Positions 6,353-14,673 of a stretch of DNA of 40,464 bases are shown one piece after another (within the stretch, counting starts at the first letter, position 1; each line of letters starts with the position of its first letter). This stretch comes from Clostridium sp. CAG:590 (GTDB lineage Bacteria > Bacillota > Clostridia > Lachnospirales > Lachnospiraceae): NCBI GenBank assembly GCA_000431135.1, contig HF987823.1, positions 17,744 to 58,207 on the forward strand. Reading direction: 5' to 3'. The notes under the pieces are model-generated. The model was not told the origin of the DNA and did no database searches. It was given only the letters and a program-made list of their open reading frames with translations. The position numbers were made by a program, and so were the translations under genes.

Positions 6353-6805
6353 CTAAAGTTTATATTGCATGAAATTCCCATTATGTACAAATCCAAAATC
6401 GGTATATAATTTGACACCCATATCCGATGCTGTAATCTGTATCGTTCCACACCCATATTCCCTGGCATCATTTACAACACGGAATAACAGTTCCCTTGCA
6501 ATCCCTTTTCTCCTATATGCCGGATTGGTAAACATACTAGACAACAATCCCATTTTCCCACTCGGGCATCCAAAATATGGCGGTTTCTCCACAAAGGACA
6601 TTCCGCTTGTTCCAATAATACGTTCTCCATCAAAGGCAAGCCAGGATACAAATGTTCCGTCTGCCATATGACGAGTATAATAATCCTTCAGTGCTGGAAC
6701 CAAATCAATCTCTTCTTTTGCTCCTTCCTCTCTAAGCTGATTGATCCTCATATCAATAAAGGTGTCAATCTCTTTTTCTGTCAGTCTTTTGTATTCTATA
6801 TCCAT
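6353..6805 (-). CDS. GNAT family N-acetyltransferase
   Basis: About 150 residues. IEYKRLTEKEIDTFIDMRI leads into a GNAT fold, with AFDGERIIGTSGMSF (beta-4), MGLLSSMFTNPAYRRKGIARELL (the R-x-x-G-x-A acetyl-CoA loop) and ASDMGVKLYTDFGFV at the end, as in many small-molecule acetyltransferases. The start is an ATG eight bases after AGAGGAG. It lies between the LOG-family gene (23 bases upstream) and the epimerase (22 bases downstream), so it is co-transcribed. The substrate is unknown. Confidence 0.85.
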   Translation of the reverse strand: MDIEYKRLTEKEIDTFIDMRINQLREEGAKEEIDLVPALKDYYTRHMADGTFVSWLAFDGERIIGTSGMSFVEKPPYFGCPSGKMGLLSSMFTNPAYRRKGIARELLFRVVNDAREYGCGTIQITASDMGVKLYTDFGFVHNGNFMQYKL

Positions 6806-6828
6806 CTGCTCCACTCCTCTTACTCTTC

Positions 6829-7362
6829 TTACTTATCCAATATCCCCTTGATCTCTTCCAACGTTTCGGCAAAATATATGCCCTCTTGCCGCTCCTTCGT
6901 TGACAAGCCCATTGCGATCATATGGGAAAGCAGTTCCTTCATACTGTCATAATACCCATTCAGGTTATAGAAAATGCAGGGTGCCTCCAACTGTTTCAAT
7001 GACACCTTAGACATCACTTCTGCAATCTCCTCTAATGTACCGGTGCCACCCGGAAATGCAATAAAGGCATCTCCAAGTTCAATCATCTTTGTCTTACGCT
7101 CCGTCATATCCTTTGTGACGATCAACTCGGTCAGACCATCATACTGTACCTCGGCATCAATGAAAAATTGCGGCTCCACGCCGGTAACTTTCCCGCCTGC
7201 CTGTAATACGCTTTCTGCAACAACTCCCATCAATCCAGACTTGGATCCGCCATAGACAAGTGAATTACCACTTGTTCCAATCCATGTACCAAGCTCCTTT
7301 ACTGCCTTTGCAAGTGCCGGATCATTTCCTTCCAATGCACCCAGATAAACTGTAATATTCAT
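6829..7362 (-). CDS. LOG-family (TIGR00730-type) nucleotide 5'-monophosphate phosphoribohydrolase-like protein
   Basis: A 177-residue Rossmann-like protein. It shows the family signatures SLVYGGSKSGLMGVVAESV, DMTERKTKMIELGDAFIAFP and PGGTGTLEEIAEVMS (the PGGxGTxxE motif that makes the nucleotide site). LOG proteins release the base from nucleoside monophosphates, and some bacterial members make cytokinin-like bases. The exact substrate of this one is not known. The start is the ATG directly preceded by AGGAGT with GGAAGGA a little further up. Only 48 bases separate it from the hemL stop, so it is probably read from the hem transcript. Confidence 0.87.
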   Translation of the reverse strand: MNITVYLGALEGNDPALAKAVKELGTWIGTSGNSLVYGGSKSGLMGVVAESVLQAGGKVTGVEPQFFIDAEVQYDGLTELIVTKDMTERKTKMIELGDAFIAFPGGTGTLEEIAEVMSKVSLKQLEAPCIFYNLNGYYDSMKELLSHMIAMGLSTKERQEGIYFAETLEEIKGILDK

Positions 7363-7410
7363 ACTCCTGATTCCTTCCCAATTCATTTTTTCCAGGATTA
7401 CTTTTTCTTA

Positions 7411-8673
7411 TCAGCAATTGGACATTGCTTCTATCGTTCTTGCCAGATCCTCTTTGGAATGTACAGCCGATACAAACATTGCCTCAAACTGCGATGGTGC
7501 TAAATAGATTCCCTGCTGTAACATCGCATTAAAGTATGCGGCATAGGCCTCCGTATCGGATGCGGTTGCACTTTTATAATCCACAACCGGCTCCTTTGTA
7601 AAGAATACGCTCATCAGCGAACCTACCTGATTTACCTGTACTCTATCCCCAAATGTATCGCGTGCCGCATCCGCTAATTGTCTGGTTGCCTCTGCGATCC
7701 GCGGATAGATATGATCTGCATTTTCTTTCAAAATGCGAAGTGTTGTAATGCATGCTGTCGTTGCAATCGGATTACCGGACAAGGTACCTGCCTGATACAC
7801 ACCTCCAAGCGGAGCGACCTTTTCCATGATCTCTCTGCGTCCACCGTACGCTGCCATCGGCATACCACCACCAATAATCTTACCAAGTGTTGTCAGATCC
7901 GGTGTAATTCCATAATATTCCTGTGCACCGCCAAGCGATAACCGGAAGCCTGTGATAACCTCATCAAAGATCAGCAATGCACCATACTGTTGTGTGATCT
8001 CTCTTAAATCCTTTAAAAATCCCTGCTTTGGTGGAACCACGCCCATATTCGCAGCTACCGGCTCCACAACTACAGTTGCAATCTCTTTCCCGTATTGTTC
8101 AAACAACTGCTTCACAGAATCGATATCATTATACTCTGCCACTAATGTATTCTTCGTATAATCTGCCGGTACACCCAAAGAATCCGGTACTGCCTGCGTA
8201 AGTGCACCCGATCCGGCTTTGACTAACAATCCATCGGAATGTCCGTGATAACATCCACGGAACTTCACAATCTTATCCCGTCCGGTGTACCCCCTTGCCA
8301 CACGGATTGCACTCATGACCGCTTCTGTACCGGAATTGACCAGACGCATCATCTCCATGGATGGCATGATCTCCTGTACCAGTTCTGCCAAAATAGTCTC
8401 TTTCTCTGTCGGAGCACCAAATGTAAGACCTTTCTCACAAGCATCCTGTACCGCCTTGATCACCCGGTCATCAGCATGTCCTAAGATACCCGGCCCCCAC
8501 GAACATACATAATCAATATATTCCTTACCATCTACATCCACAATCTTTGATCCCTTTGCATGATCGATAAATAACGGACTGCGGTGTACTGCCTGATAGG
8601 CACGAACCGGGCTGTTCACTCCACCCGGCATAATCTTCTTGGCTTCTTCAAACATATTCTCTGATCTTGTCAT
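7411..8673 (-). CDS. hemL: Glutamate-1-semialdehyde 2,1-aminomutase
   Basis: A PLP enzyme that turns glutamate-1-semialdehyde into 5-aminolevulinate, the second step of the C5 route. About 420 residues, the normal family length. PLP lysine is in TTLGKIIGGGMPM (Lys at about 265). Other features are SGTEAVMSAIRVARG, FRGCYHGHSDG, LIFDEVITGFR and the start SENMFEEAKKIMPGGVNSPV. AAGGAG sits nine bases before the ATG at 8673; an in-frame GTG three codons earlier overlaps that site and is less likely. It follows hemB with 12 bases between, and pairs functionally with hemA at the head of the operon. Confidence 0.97.
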   Translation of the reverse strand: MTRSENMFEEAKKIMPGGVNSPVRAYQAVHRSPLFIDHAKGSKIVDVDGKEYIDYVCSWGPGILGHADDRVIKAVQDACEKGLTFGAPTEKETILAELVQEIMPSMEMMRLVNSGTEAVMSAIRVARGYTGRDKIVKFRGCYHGHSDGLLVKAGSGALTQAVPDSLGVPADYTKNTLVAEYNDIDSVKQLFEQYGKEIATVVVEPVAANMGVVPPKQGFLKDLREITQQYGALLIFDEVITGFRLSLGGAQEYYGITPDLTTLGKIIGGGMPMAAYGGRREIMEKVAPLGGVYQAGTLSGNPIATTACITTLRILKENADHIYPRIAEATRQLADAARDTFGDRVQVNQVGSLMSVFFTKEPVVDYKSATASDTEAYAAYFNAMLQQGIYLAPSQFEAMFVSAVHSKEDLARTIEAMSNC

Positions 8674-8685
8674 TGTTGTCACTCC

Positions 8686-9654
8686 TTACGCTTCTTCTTC
8701 CAGCCACTTAACCACATCTAACGCATGATACGTTATAATAATCTTTGCACCTGCGCGCTTCATTGCGATCATGTTCTCCATAACAATACGCTTTTCATCA
8801 ATCCAGCCGTTCTGTGCTGCTGCTTTGACCATGGAATATTCACCACTTACATTATAGACTGCGATCGGATAATCCGTCCGGTACGACATCTCTTTTACCA
8901 CATCCAAGTAAGCAAGTGCCGGCTTGACCATAATAATATCTGCGCCCTCTTCGATATCATTTTCACATTCCCGCACCGCTTCTTTGCCATTCGCCGGGTC
9001 CATCTGATAAGTTCTCCGGTCACCAAATGCCGGGGCTGACTGCGCCGCATCCCGGAACGGTGAATAGTAGCCGGATGCAAACTTGGCACTGTATGCCATG
9101 ATCATTGTATTCAGGAATCCATTCTCATCCAGTGCCTGTCTGATATATTCAACTCTTCCGTCCATCATATCGGATGGTGCGATCACATCCGCACCTGCTT
9201 TGGCAAGGCTTACCGCCATCTTGGCAAGCAGTACCAAAGTCTCATCATTTAAGATCTCATGTCCGCATACCAGACCGCAATGTCCGTGTGAGGTATATTC
9301 GCAAAGACACACATCTGCAATGACCAGCAGCTCCGGAGCCTTTTCCTTAATATGACGAATCGCACGCTGTGTAATGCCTTCGTCATTATATGCCTCGCTT
9401 CCCTTCTCATCCTTATGCTCCGGAATGCCAAATATAAGAATTGCCGGAATGCCGGACTTTACGATCCGGTCAAGTTCCTCATCAAACCGGTCAATGGAAT
9501 ATTGATAAATGCCCGGCATGGAATCTACCGGATTCTTCACATTCACACCTTCCGTCACAAATACCGGATAGACCAGATCATTCTTACTGATAGTTGTCTC
9601 CCGTACCAGATTTCTCATTGCATCATTTACACGTAATCGTCTCATTCGTATCAT
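8686..9654 (-). CDS. hemB: Porphobilinogen synthase (5-aminolevulinate dehydratase)
   Basis: Joins two 5-aminolevulinate molecules to porphobilinogen. It has 322 residues, full length. Active-site lysines are in MAYSAKFASGYYSPFRDA (K191) and MVKPALAYLD (K244). Zinc-type cysteines are present as DVCLCEYTSHGHCG (C116, C118, C126), so this is a zinc-dependent form. The ATG is eight bases after AGGAAGG. It is in the middle of the hem operon, with an 87-base gap to the cobA-hemD fusion upstream. Confidence 0.97.
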   Translation of the reverse strand: MIRMRRLRVNDAMRNLVRETTISKNDLVYPVFVTEGVNVKNPVDSMPGIYQYSIDRFDEELDRIVKSGIPAILIFGIPEHKDEKGSEAYNDEGITQRAIRHIKEKAPELLVIADVCLCEYTSHGHCGLVCGHEILNDETLVLLAKMAVSLAKAGADVIAPSDMMDGRVEYIRQALDENGFLNTMIMAYSAKFASGYYSPFRDAAQSAPAFGDRRTYQMDPANGKEAVRECENDIEEGADIIMVKPALAYLDVVKEMSYRTDYPIAVYNVSGEYSMVKAAAQNGWIDEKRIVMENMIAMKRAGAKIIITYHALDVVKWLEEEA

Positions 9655-9741
9655 AATTGTTACCTTCCTATATCAAAATATATATCATTAACTTTGCAAA
9701 ATACTATGTGCTTTGCTCACTATTTTTTATTATATCCATAA

Positions 9742-11211
9742 TCACAGCGTATTCAATGCCTGTAAAACACCCGGCACATCATTCACTAATGCTACCGCAT
9801 CCGCACGCCCACATTTCTCTAATAGCCGCTGCTTTGTGACATGCCCGATACAGATCATCTTTACCGTGTCCGGCAAAATTATATTCTGCTCCCGCAGCCC
9901 TTCGAAAAACGAGGTGACACCCGATGCACTGACAAAGATCAGATAGTCAAGCTGCGGAAGAGCACGGATATCCTTGGTCAATTTGCCCTGCACATCATAG
10001 ATTGGAAGATCCGTACAACGTATACCCTGTTCTTCCATATAAGTAACCAGATTCCGATTACCCTGCACCGCCCGTGGAATCAATACCTTCGTCCCCGACT
10101 TTGCATATTCCACAAATTCCTTTGCCAATACATCAATCGTATACGCAGATGGTACAAAGTCTGCCTGTAATCCATACTCCGAAAGTTTCGCTGCTGTTCC
10201 GCTTCCAAGTACCGCTATCTGAATCCGTGAAAGCGTCCGAATATCAATCTTTAACTGCCGCATCTGTTCAAAGAACAACCGGATCGCATTCTGACTGGTG
10301 AACATCAGCCAGTCGTATTCCGCTAAATGCTGCATTTCCTCTGAAAGCTGTTCCATTGCCTTCGTCTGCACCACTTCCATATCGCATAACAACACCGGCT
10401 GCATGGATAATTCTTCCACACCGCATTTCAGCTTATGCCACAGCAGACCAGAAGCCGTAATTCCAACCTTCGGTAATGCCGCCTGGTCACAATAGGACAA
10501 TGCCGCCGTGTCTCCGATCACGATAACCGCAGGAGACGGTATCTTTGCCTCTTCCACCTTTCCTGCAATTGTTTCCAATGTGCCTGTTACCCTTCGCTGA
10601 TAGCAGGTGGTTCCATCTGAAATAACGGCAACCGGTGTCCCGGCTTCCTTCCCAGCATCAATCAGCCGCTTTGCAATCTGGGAAAGATTTGACAATCCCA
10701 TCAGAAATACAATCGTTCCTTCCATCTTTGCAATCGTATCATAATCGTAATCCGGCTCATTGGTTGACGTCTTCGTATGTCCGGTGATCACATGAAAACT
10801 CTGGCTCACTCCACGATGCGTAACCGGAATTCCTGCACATTCCGGAACTGCAATCGCAGATGTTACACCGGGAATCACCTCATAGGCAATCCCCTCTGCC
10901 TGTAATGCTTCTATCTCTTCTCCTCCTCTGCCAAATACAAAGGAATCCCCGCCCTTCAGACGCACCACATACTCATGCCGCCTGGCACACTCCACTAATA
11001 TCTTGTTAATCTCTTGCTGCTTACGGTAATGACTACCTGCCTGCTTTCCTACATAGATCTTCTCACAAGATACCGGAACCTCCTCCAATAATTCCTCATT
11101 GGCAAGCCGGTCATAGACAATAGCATCACATTGCCGTATCTTCTCTAAGCCCTTTACCGTAATCAGTCCCGCATCTCCGGGACCTGCACCGACCAAATAT
11201 ACTTTACCCAT
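9742..11211 (-). CDS. cobA-hemD: Fused uroporphyrinogen-III C-methyltransferase / uroporphyrinogen-III synthase
   Basis: A 489-residue two-enzyme protein. Residues 1 to about 245 are the SAM-dependent methyltransferase (KVYLVGAGPGDAGLITVKGL at the start, VVRLKGGDSFVFGRGGEE, GVTSAIAVPECAGIPVTHRG). It makes precorrin-2 from uroporphyrinogen III. The rest is a HemD domain (LAEYDWLMFTSQNAIRLFFE, LIPRAVQGNRNL, DYLIFVSASGVTSFFEGL) that closes hydroxymethylbilane to uroporphyrinogen III. Such fusions are common in clostridia, and they hand product directly to the methylation branch. The start follows TTGGAG by nine bases; a frame extension of five residues lacks a good site. A possible internal promoter lies just upstream at 11260-11288. 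Confidence 0.95.
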   Translation of the reverse strand: MGKVYLVGAGPGDAGLITVKGLEKIRQCDAIVYDRLANEELLEEVPVSCEKIYVGKQAGSHYRKQQEINKILVECARRHEYVVRLKGGDSFVFGRGGEEIEALQAEGIAYEVIPGVTSAIAVPECAGIPVTHRGVSQSFHVITGHTKTSTNEPDYDYDTIAKMEGTIVFLMGLSNLSQIAKRLIDAGKEAGTPVAVISDGTTCYQRRVTGTLETIAGKVEEAKIPSPAVIVIGDTAALSYCDQAALPKVGITASGLLWHKLKCGVEELSMQPVLLCDMEVVQTKAMEQLSEEMQHLAEYDWLMFTSQNAIRLFFEQMRQLKIDIRTLSRIQIAVLGSGTAAKLSEYGLQADFVPSAYTIDVLAKEFVEYAKSGTKVLIPRAVQGNRNLVTYMEEQGIRCTDLPIYDVQGKLTKDIRALPQLDYLIFVSASGVTSFFEGLREQNIILPDTVKMICIGHVTKQRLLEKCGRADAVALVNDVPGVLQALNTL

Positions 11212-11259
11212 GTTGCAATACTCCAATCTCTATCTGCTCTATTCTATCAAATATGTATT

Positions 11260-11288
11260 GTTATATTCCCTCTTTATCCGACACTCAA
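11260..11288 (-). promoter_or_regulatory. Possible internal promoter before cobA-hemD
   Basis: Minus-strand TTGAGT (11283-11288), 17 bases, TATAAC (11260-11265), in the 136-base gap between hemC and cobA-hemD. The gap also holds two similar GCGCAT...TGCAATAT words. Confidence 0.35.
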
Positions 11289-11347
11289 AATCATATTGCA
11301 TGCGCTTTTCTGTTTTCTCTGAACAAATATATTGCATTTATGCGCTA

Positions 11348-12376
11348 TTAATTATTACTGGATTTTAACTTCTGCAATAATTGTTGCACCTGCTCTTCGG
11401 CAAGTTTGCTATAGTCTGACCGCGGTGCCCTGCCATCTACATAAATGAGTGTTCCATCCATTTCCTTCATAATGTGAAGTTCAATCTTATCCGCAGTTAA
11501 ATTCGTCACAACGCCAACTGCCTCATGGCAACCTGCATTTAATAAATGTAAGACTTCCTGTTCCGTCTTCAATTGCAGCCATGCGTCAGAATCGGATATC
11601 TTTTTCATACATTCTGTAATCTCATCCTGCTCCCGTCCCTCTATAGCGATGATTCCCTGCCCTCCGGCCGGCAGCATATCTTCTACGTCAAAATAATGAT
11701 ATTCCAGGTCTTTCTCCTGCAACAGATTCAACCGCCGCAATCCGGCAGCCGCAAGCACCACTCCATCATATTCTCCGTCCCTCAGCTTACGCAAACGTGT
11801 CGGTACATTTCCCCGGATCGATACACATTGCACATTCGAATATAACTGTTCGATCTGACATTGCCTGCGCAAGGAACTCGTTCCGATGCGATACGGCTCC
11901 AATGCTCTCTGCGGATTTCCAGACTTCATGTATTCCTCTGTCAAATCTTCATTTTCTGCCTGTATTTCTCTTTTCATTTCCATTCGGATACTTCTATCTT
12001 CCTCTTGTTTTCTCTCTTGTAGGAAGTGTTCCATCTGTAATGGATGACCTTTCCTTGTCACCAGAACATCCCTTACATCTTCTCTTGGAAGCACTCCACA
12101 TATCGTAAGTCCCTTAGCTAATTCCATCGGCATATCTTTCGCACTGTGAACCGCCAGATCGATCTTACCCTCCTGCAATGCTTCCTCAAACTCTGTTACA
12201 AACACACCTTTTCCACCAAATTCCATCAATGGTTTATCTAAGATCCGGTCTCCCTCTGTGCGAAGGATCACTGTCTCACACACACAGTCCGGATATGCTT
12301 TGCTAATCGCATCGATTACCAATTCCGTCTGTTTTCGAGCTAATTCACTTCCTCTTGTTCCGATTCGGATTTTCAT
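11348..12376 (-). CDS. hemC: Hydroxymethylbilane synthase with a charged insertion
   Basis: Polymerises four porphobilinogens to hydroxymethylbilane. It starts MKIRIGTRGSELARKQTELV. Catalytic Asp81 is in HSAKDMP, and GTSSLRRQ and VSIRGNVPTRLRKL are present. The dipyrromethane cofactor cysteine is C283 in LNAGCHEAVG. At 342 residues it is longer than the usual 300-315. The excess is a highly charged stretch of roughly 35-40 residues (about 115-160, containing ERKQEEDRSIRMEMKREIQ) between VTRKG and IGTSSLRRQ, where most family members have a short loop. AAGGAG is eleven bases before the ATG. Confidence 0.95.
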   Translation of the reverse strand: MKIRIGTRGSELARKQTELVIDAISKAYPDCVCETVILRTEGDRILDKPLMEFGGKGVFVTEFEEALQEGKIDLAVHSAKDMPMELAKGLTICGVLPREDVRDVLVTRKGHPLQMEHFLQERKQEEDRSIRMEMKREIQAENEDLTEEYMKSGNPQRALEPYRIGTSSLRRQCQIEQLYSNVQCVSIRGNVPTRLRKLRDGEYDGVVLAAAGLRRLNLLQEKDLEYHYFDVEDMLPAGGQGIIAIEGREQDEITECMKKISDSDAWLQLKTEQEVLHLLNAGCHEAVGVVTNLTADKIELHIMKEMDGTLIYVDGRAPRSDYSKLAEEQVQQLLQKLKSSNN

Positions 12377-12414
12377 AACTTAACAGTCTCCTTCATTCTT
12401 TCAGCATCACTATA

Positions 12415-13029
12415 CTATTCCTGCATTCCAATCTCATTCATAACCTGTTCTTCCGGAATCTTGCCCTCATGTTCTAATCCATACTGCAATAAATATGCAA
12501 AGATCTCTTTTCGTCTCTCTTCCGAATCAACCTTAGAAAGCACCTGTTCCCGGCATGCTCCCATATTTGCCAGTAAGGTTCCGTAATAATCCGGAATCTC
12601 ATTCTGTATTGTTTGCTTCAAATGTGCCGCTGCCACCGGACTTTGCCCTCCGGTTGAGATTGCAACAACCAGATCATCCTGCTTCACCATTGCCGGAAAA
12701 ATGAATGAACAATCCTCCTTCATATCTACTGCATTTACTAATATATTGCGTGCTTTGCAAAGCTCTGCAACATGATGGTTTCGTTCCTCGCTGTCCGTTG
12801 CTGCCACCACAAAGTCCATGCCCTCTATATCCGAATCCCGAAAGGCACGGTTCACGATCTGAATCTGTGATGCATAGACAGAAAGTACATCACATACCTG
12901 CTCTGCCACAACTGTTATCTCTACTCCAAACGGCAGTAACTTCTTCACCTTATGAAGTGCGATCTTACCACCACCGACTACCAGACATTTCTTATTATTC
13001 ACTTCTATCATAAATGGAAAGTATGCCAT
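12415..13029 (-). CDS. Precorrin-2 dehydrogenase (sirohaem synthase N-terminal type)
   Basis: NAD-dependent oxidation of precorrin-2 to sirohydrochlorin, possibly also iron chelation as in CysG/Met8. About 204 residues: AYFPFMIEVNNKKCLVVGGG (NAD-binding GGGxxA) then VAATDSEERNHHVAELCK, LVNAVDMKEDCSFIFPAMV and STGGQSPVAAAHLKQTIQ. These are the expected blocks of the CysG N-terminal half. It lacks the C-terminal methyltransferase, which here is carried by the cobA-hemD fusion. It starts four bases after the hemA stop, with GGAG eight bases before the ATG, so translation is coupled. This gene fixes the operon branch towards sirohaem or cobalamin. Confidence 0.92.
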   Translation of the reverse strand: MAYFPFMIEVNNKKCLVVGGGKIALHKVKKLLPFGVEITVVAEQVCDVLSVYASQIQIVNRAFRDSDIEGMDFVVAATDSEERNHHVAELCKARNILVNAVDMKEDCSFIFPAMVKQDDLVVAISTGGQSPVAAAHLKQTIQNEIPDYYGTLLANMGACREQVLSKVDSEERRKEIFAYLLQYGLEHEGKIPEEQVMNEIGMQE

Positions 13030-13033
13030 TCCT

Positions 13034-14200
13034 TTATCTCCAGTCTTCTTTCTTACTTTCTTTCACAATCCTGGTAAGAACCATCTCTAACTGCTCACTA
13101 TCCAATGCCTCCCGCAGATAAGAGATCATTTTGCGAAACCATTTTTCCTGAAATGCTTTCTCCTGCTTGACCTGAAACTCCCGGATCAATAACTTCTTCT
13201 GCACTTCCTCCACGCAATCCGCTAAAATACGCTTCGCCTTGTCAATCTCATTTAGCTTGATATTGTAATTCTCACTCGAAATATTCTCAAAATAATCAAT
13301 ATCGTATAACACAACCCCATCTAGCCGTGCCAGATCCTGATCGATATCATACGGAACCGCCAGATCGACCATCAGATATTCCTGTGCCTTCCCACAGTTC
13401 TTCTCAAATGCATCCTTTGTTATGGTATAATGCGGACTTCCTGTCGCACTCACAACTACCGCCACCCCGAATATTGCTTCATACCGCTTGTCAAATGGTA
13501 TCCATGCGATACCTTCTATCCCTTGCAGCATTACTCCACCTTCCCCAATATGGGATCGTGTTGTTCCCGTCACGGAAATCCCCTTCGAGATTAGATCTTT
13601 TGCTACAATCGAACCAATCTTTCCCGTTGCACCAATAACAAGTACCTTTTTCGGCAACTTTTTTTCTTTCAGATAAGTCTCCACCATATTGGCAGTCAAC
13701 GTTCCGATTGACACTGGTGTATTAGAAATTGCAGTCTCTGATTTTGTCTGCTTCGCACAGTTAAATGCTCCCTGAAAAATGATATTCAGCTCGCTATTCA
13801 CAAATCCCTGCTCCTTCGCAGACAAATACGCTTCTTTGACCTGTCTTAATATCTCATCCTCGCCTAACACCATGGAATCTAAGCCTGCAGTCACCTTATA
13901 TAAATGCTGTATGGCCCGCTTTCCCGAATAATACAGGCAATACTGCTTCATCCATTCCCGGTCAATCTTCTTATACCCGGCAAACCAGTTTTCTATCTTA
14001 CTAAAATATGCCCTACTTCCCATAAAATAGCACTCACTCCGGTTACAGGTTGACACGATCACTCCACCTGTTATCCACTGTTCCTTAATCAATTTATCTA
14101 AAAAGACTTTCGCCTCTTCCTTAGAAAATGCAAAACGCTGACGCACATTTGCAGGTGTCTTCTTAAAACTTACGCTTATGCAAAACATGTATGTCTCCAA
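13034..14200 (-). CDS. hemA: Glutamyl-tRNA reductase
   Basis: First committed step of the C5 route: reduces glutamyl-tRNA to glutamate-1-semialdehyde with NADPH. Catalytic Cys52 is in VIVSTCNRSECYF. The tRNA/substrate region YKVTAGLDSMVLGEDEILRQ and the NADPH fold KVLVIGATGKIGSIVAKDL are clear. At 388 residues it is on the short side. The N-terminal motif usually ending in HKTAP-xx-RE is divergent (SFKKTPANVRQRFAF), and the C-terminal dimerisation helix region is charged and atypical. I read it as a divergent clostridial form that is intact. It heads the operon; the promoter candidate is at 14287-14315. Confidence 0.95.
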   Translation of the reverse strand: METYMFCISVSFKKTPANVRQRFAFSKEEAKVFLDKLIKEQWITGGVIVSTCNRSECYFMGSRAYFSKIENWFAGYKKIDREWMKQYCLYYSGKRAIQHLYKVTAGLDSMVLGEDEILRQVKEAYLSAKEQGFVNSELNIIFQGAFNCAKQTKSETAISNTPVSIGTLTANMVETYLKEKKLPKKVLVIGATGKIGSIVAKDLISKGISVTGTTRSHIGEGGVMLQGIEGIAWIPFDKRYEAIFGVAVVVSATGSPHYTITKDAFEKNCGKAQEYLMVDLAVPYDIDQDLARLDGVVLYDIDYFENISSENYNIKLNEIDKAKRILADCVEEVQKKLLIREFQVKQEKAFQEKWFRKMISYLREALDSEQLEMVLTRIVKESKKEDWR

Positions 14201-14252
14201 CCTTTCAGTCCTACTTTACTACAAATGCCCCACCGTTACAAGACCTCTTACC

Positions 14253-14541
14253 CTTGCACAGCGTAAGGATTCCATAACAAAAAGTTATTACAACATATTT
14301 ATAATTGTTTGACAATCGAAAAGATATAGAAAAAGCCATGTTGGTTTGCCTTTATGGTACGCAGGCACGTTTGCACTTATACTGCCTACGCAGCGGTGCT
14401 AGGTTCGTAAGAACCTCACCAAGCACCGGCGTAGACAGACCAGCCTGCTTAACCATATAAGACAACCATACATGGCTTTATTTACGTTTTCAGGCATGTG
14501 CCATTCACGTTATCTTCGCAAAAAAACTTACGCTGTGCAAG
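14253..14541. repeat. Nested palindromic intergenic element
   Basis: Outer arms CTTGCACAGCGTAAG (14253-14267) and CTTACGCTGTGCAAG (14527-14541) are perfect 15-base inverted repeats. Inside, about 14332-14478 folds on itself almost end to end: AAAGCCATGT...CGCAGG pairs with CCTGCTTAACCAT...ACATGGCTTT, CTACGC..CGGTGCT pairs with AGCACCGGCGTAG, and the tip is AGGTTC-GTAA-GAACCT. The element fills most of the divergent space between hemA and the EcsC gene. The hemA promoter candidate lies between the outer and inner arms. No coding frame is supported here. Confidence 0.75.
14287..14315 (-). promoter_or_regulatory. Candidate promoter of the hem operon
   Basis: Minus-strand TTGTCA (14310-14315), 17 bases, TGTAAT (14287-14292). 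The transcript would carry one outer arm of the palindromic element in its leader of about 75 bases. Confidence 0.4.
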
Positions 14542-14553
14542 AGGAATTTTAAG

Positions 14554-14582
14554 TTGTTATTATGAGGGGGGTAATGTATAAT
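14554..14582 (+). promoter_or_regulatory. Sigma-A promoter of the EcsC gene
   Basis: TTGTTA (14554-14559), 17 bases, TATAAT (14577-14582), about 90 bases before the start codon at 14674. Confidence 0.6.
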
Positions 14583-14673
14583 ATTTGTATATAGTGCTTA
14601 GGATATTTGAGATTACAGGAGAGGCATATTTAAAGAATATATGATTGAGTTTATATAGAAAAGAAGGATGCAT

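Noticed and set aside
14201..14667. Cobalamin riboswitch before the hem operon
   Set aside because: No B12-box pattern or GCCACTG core is visible on the minus strand; the structure there is a palindromic element instead.
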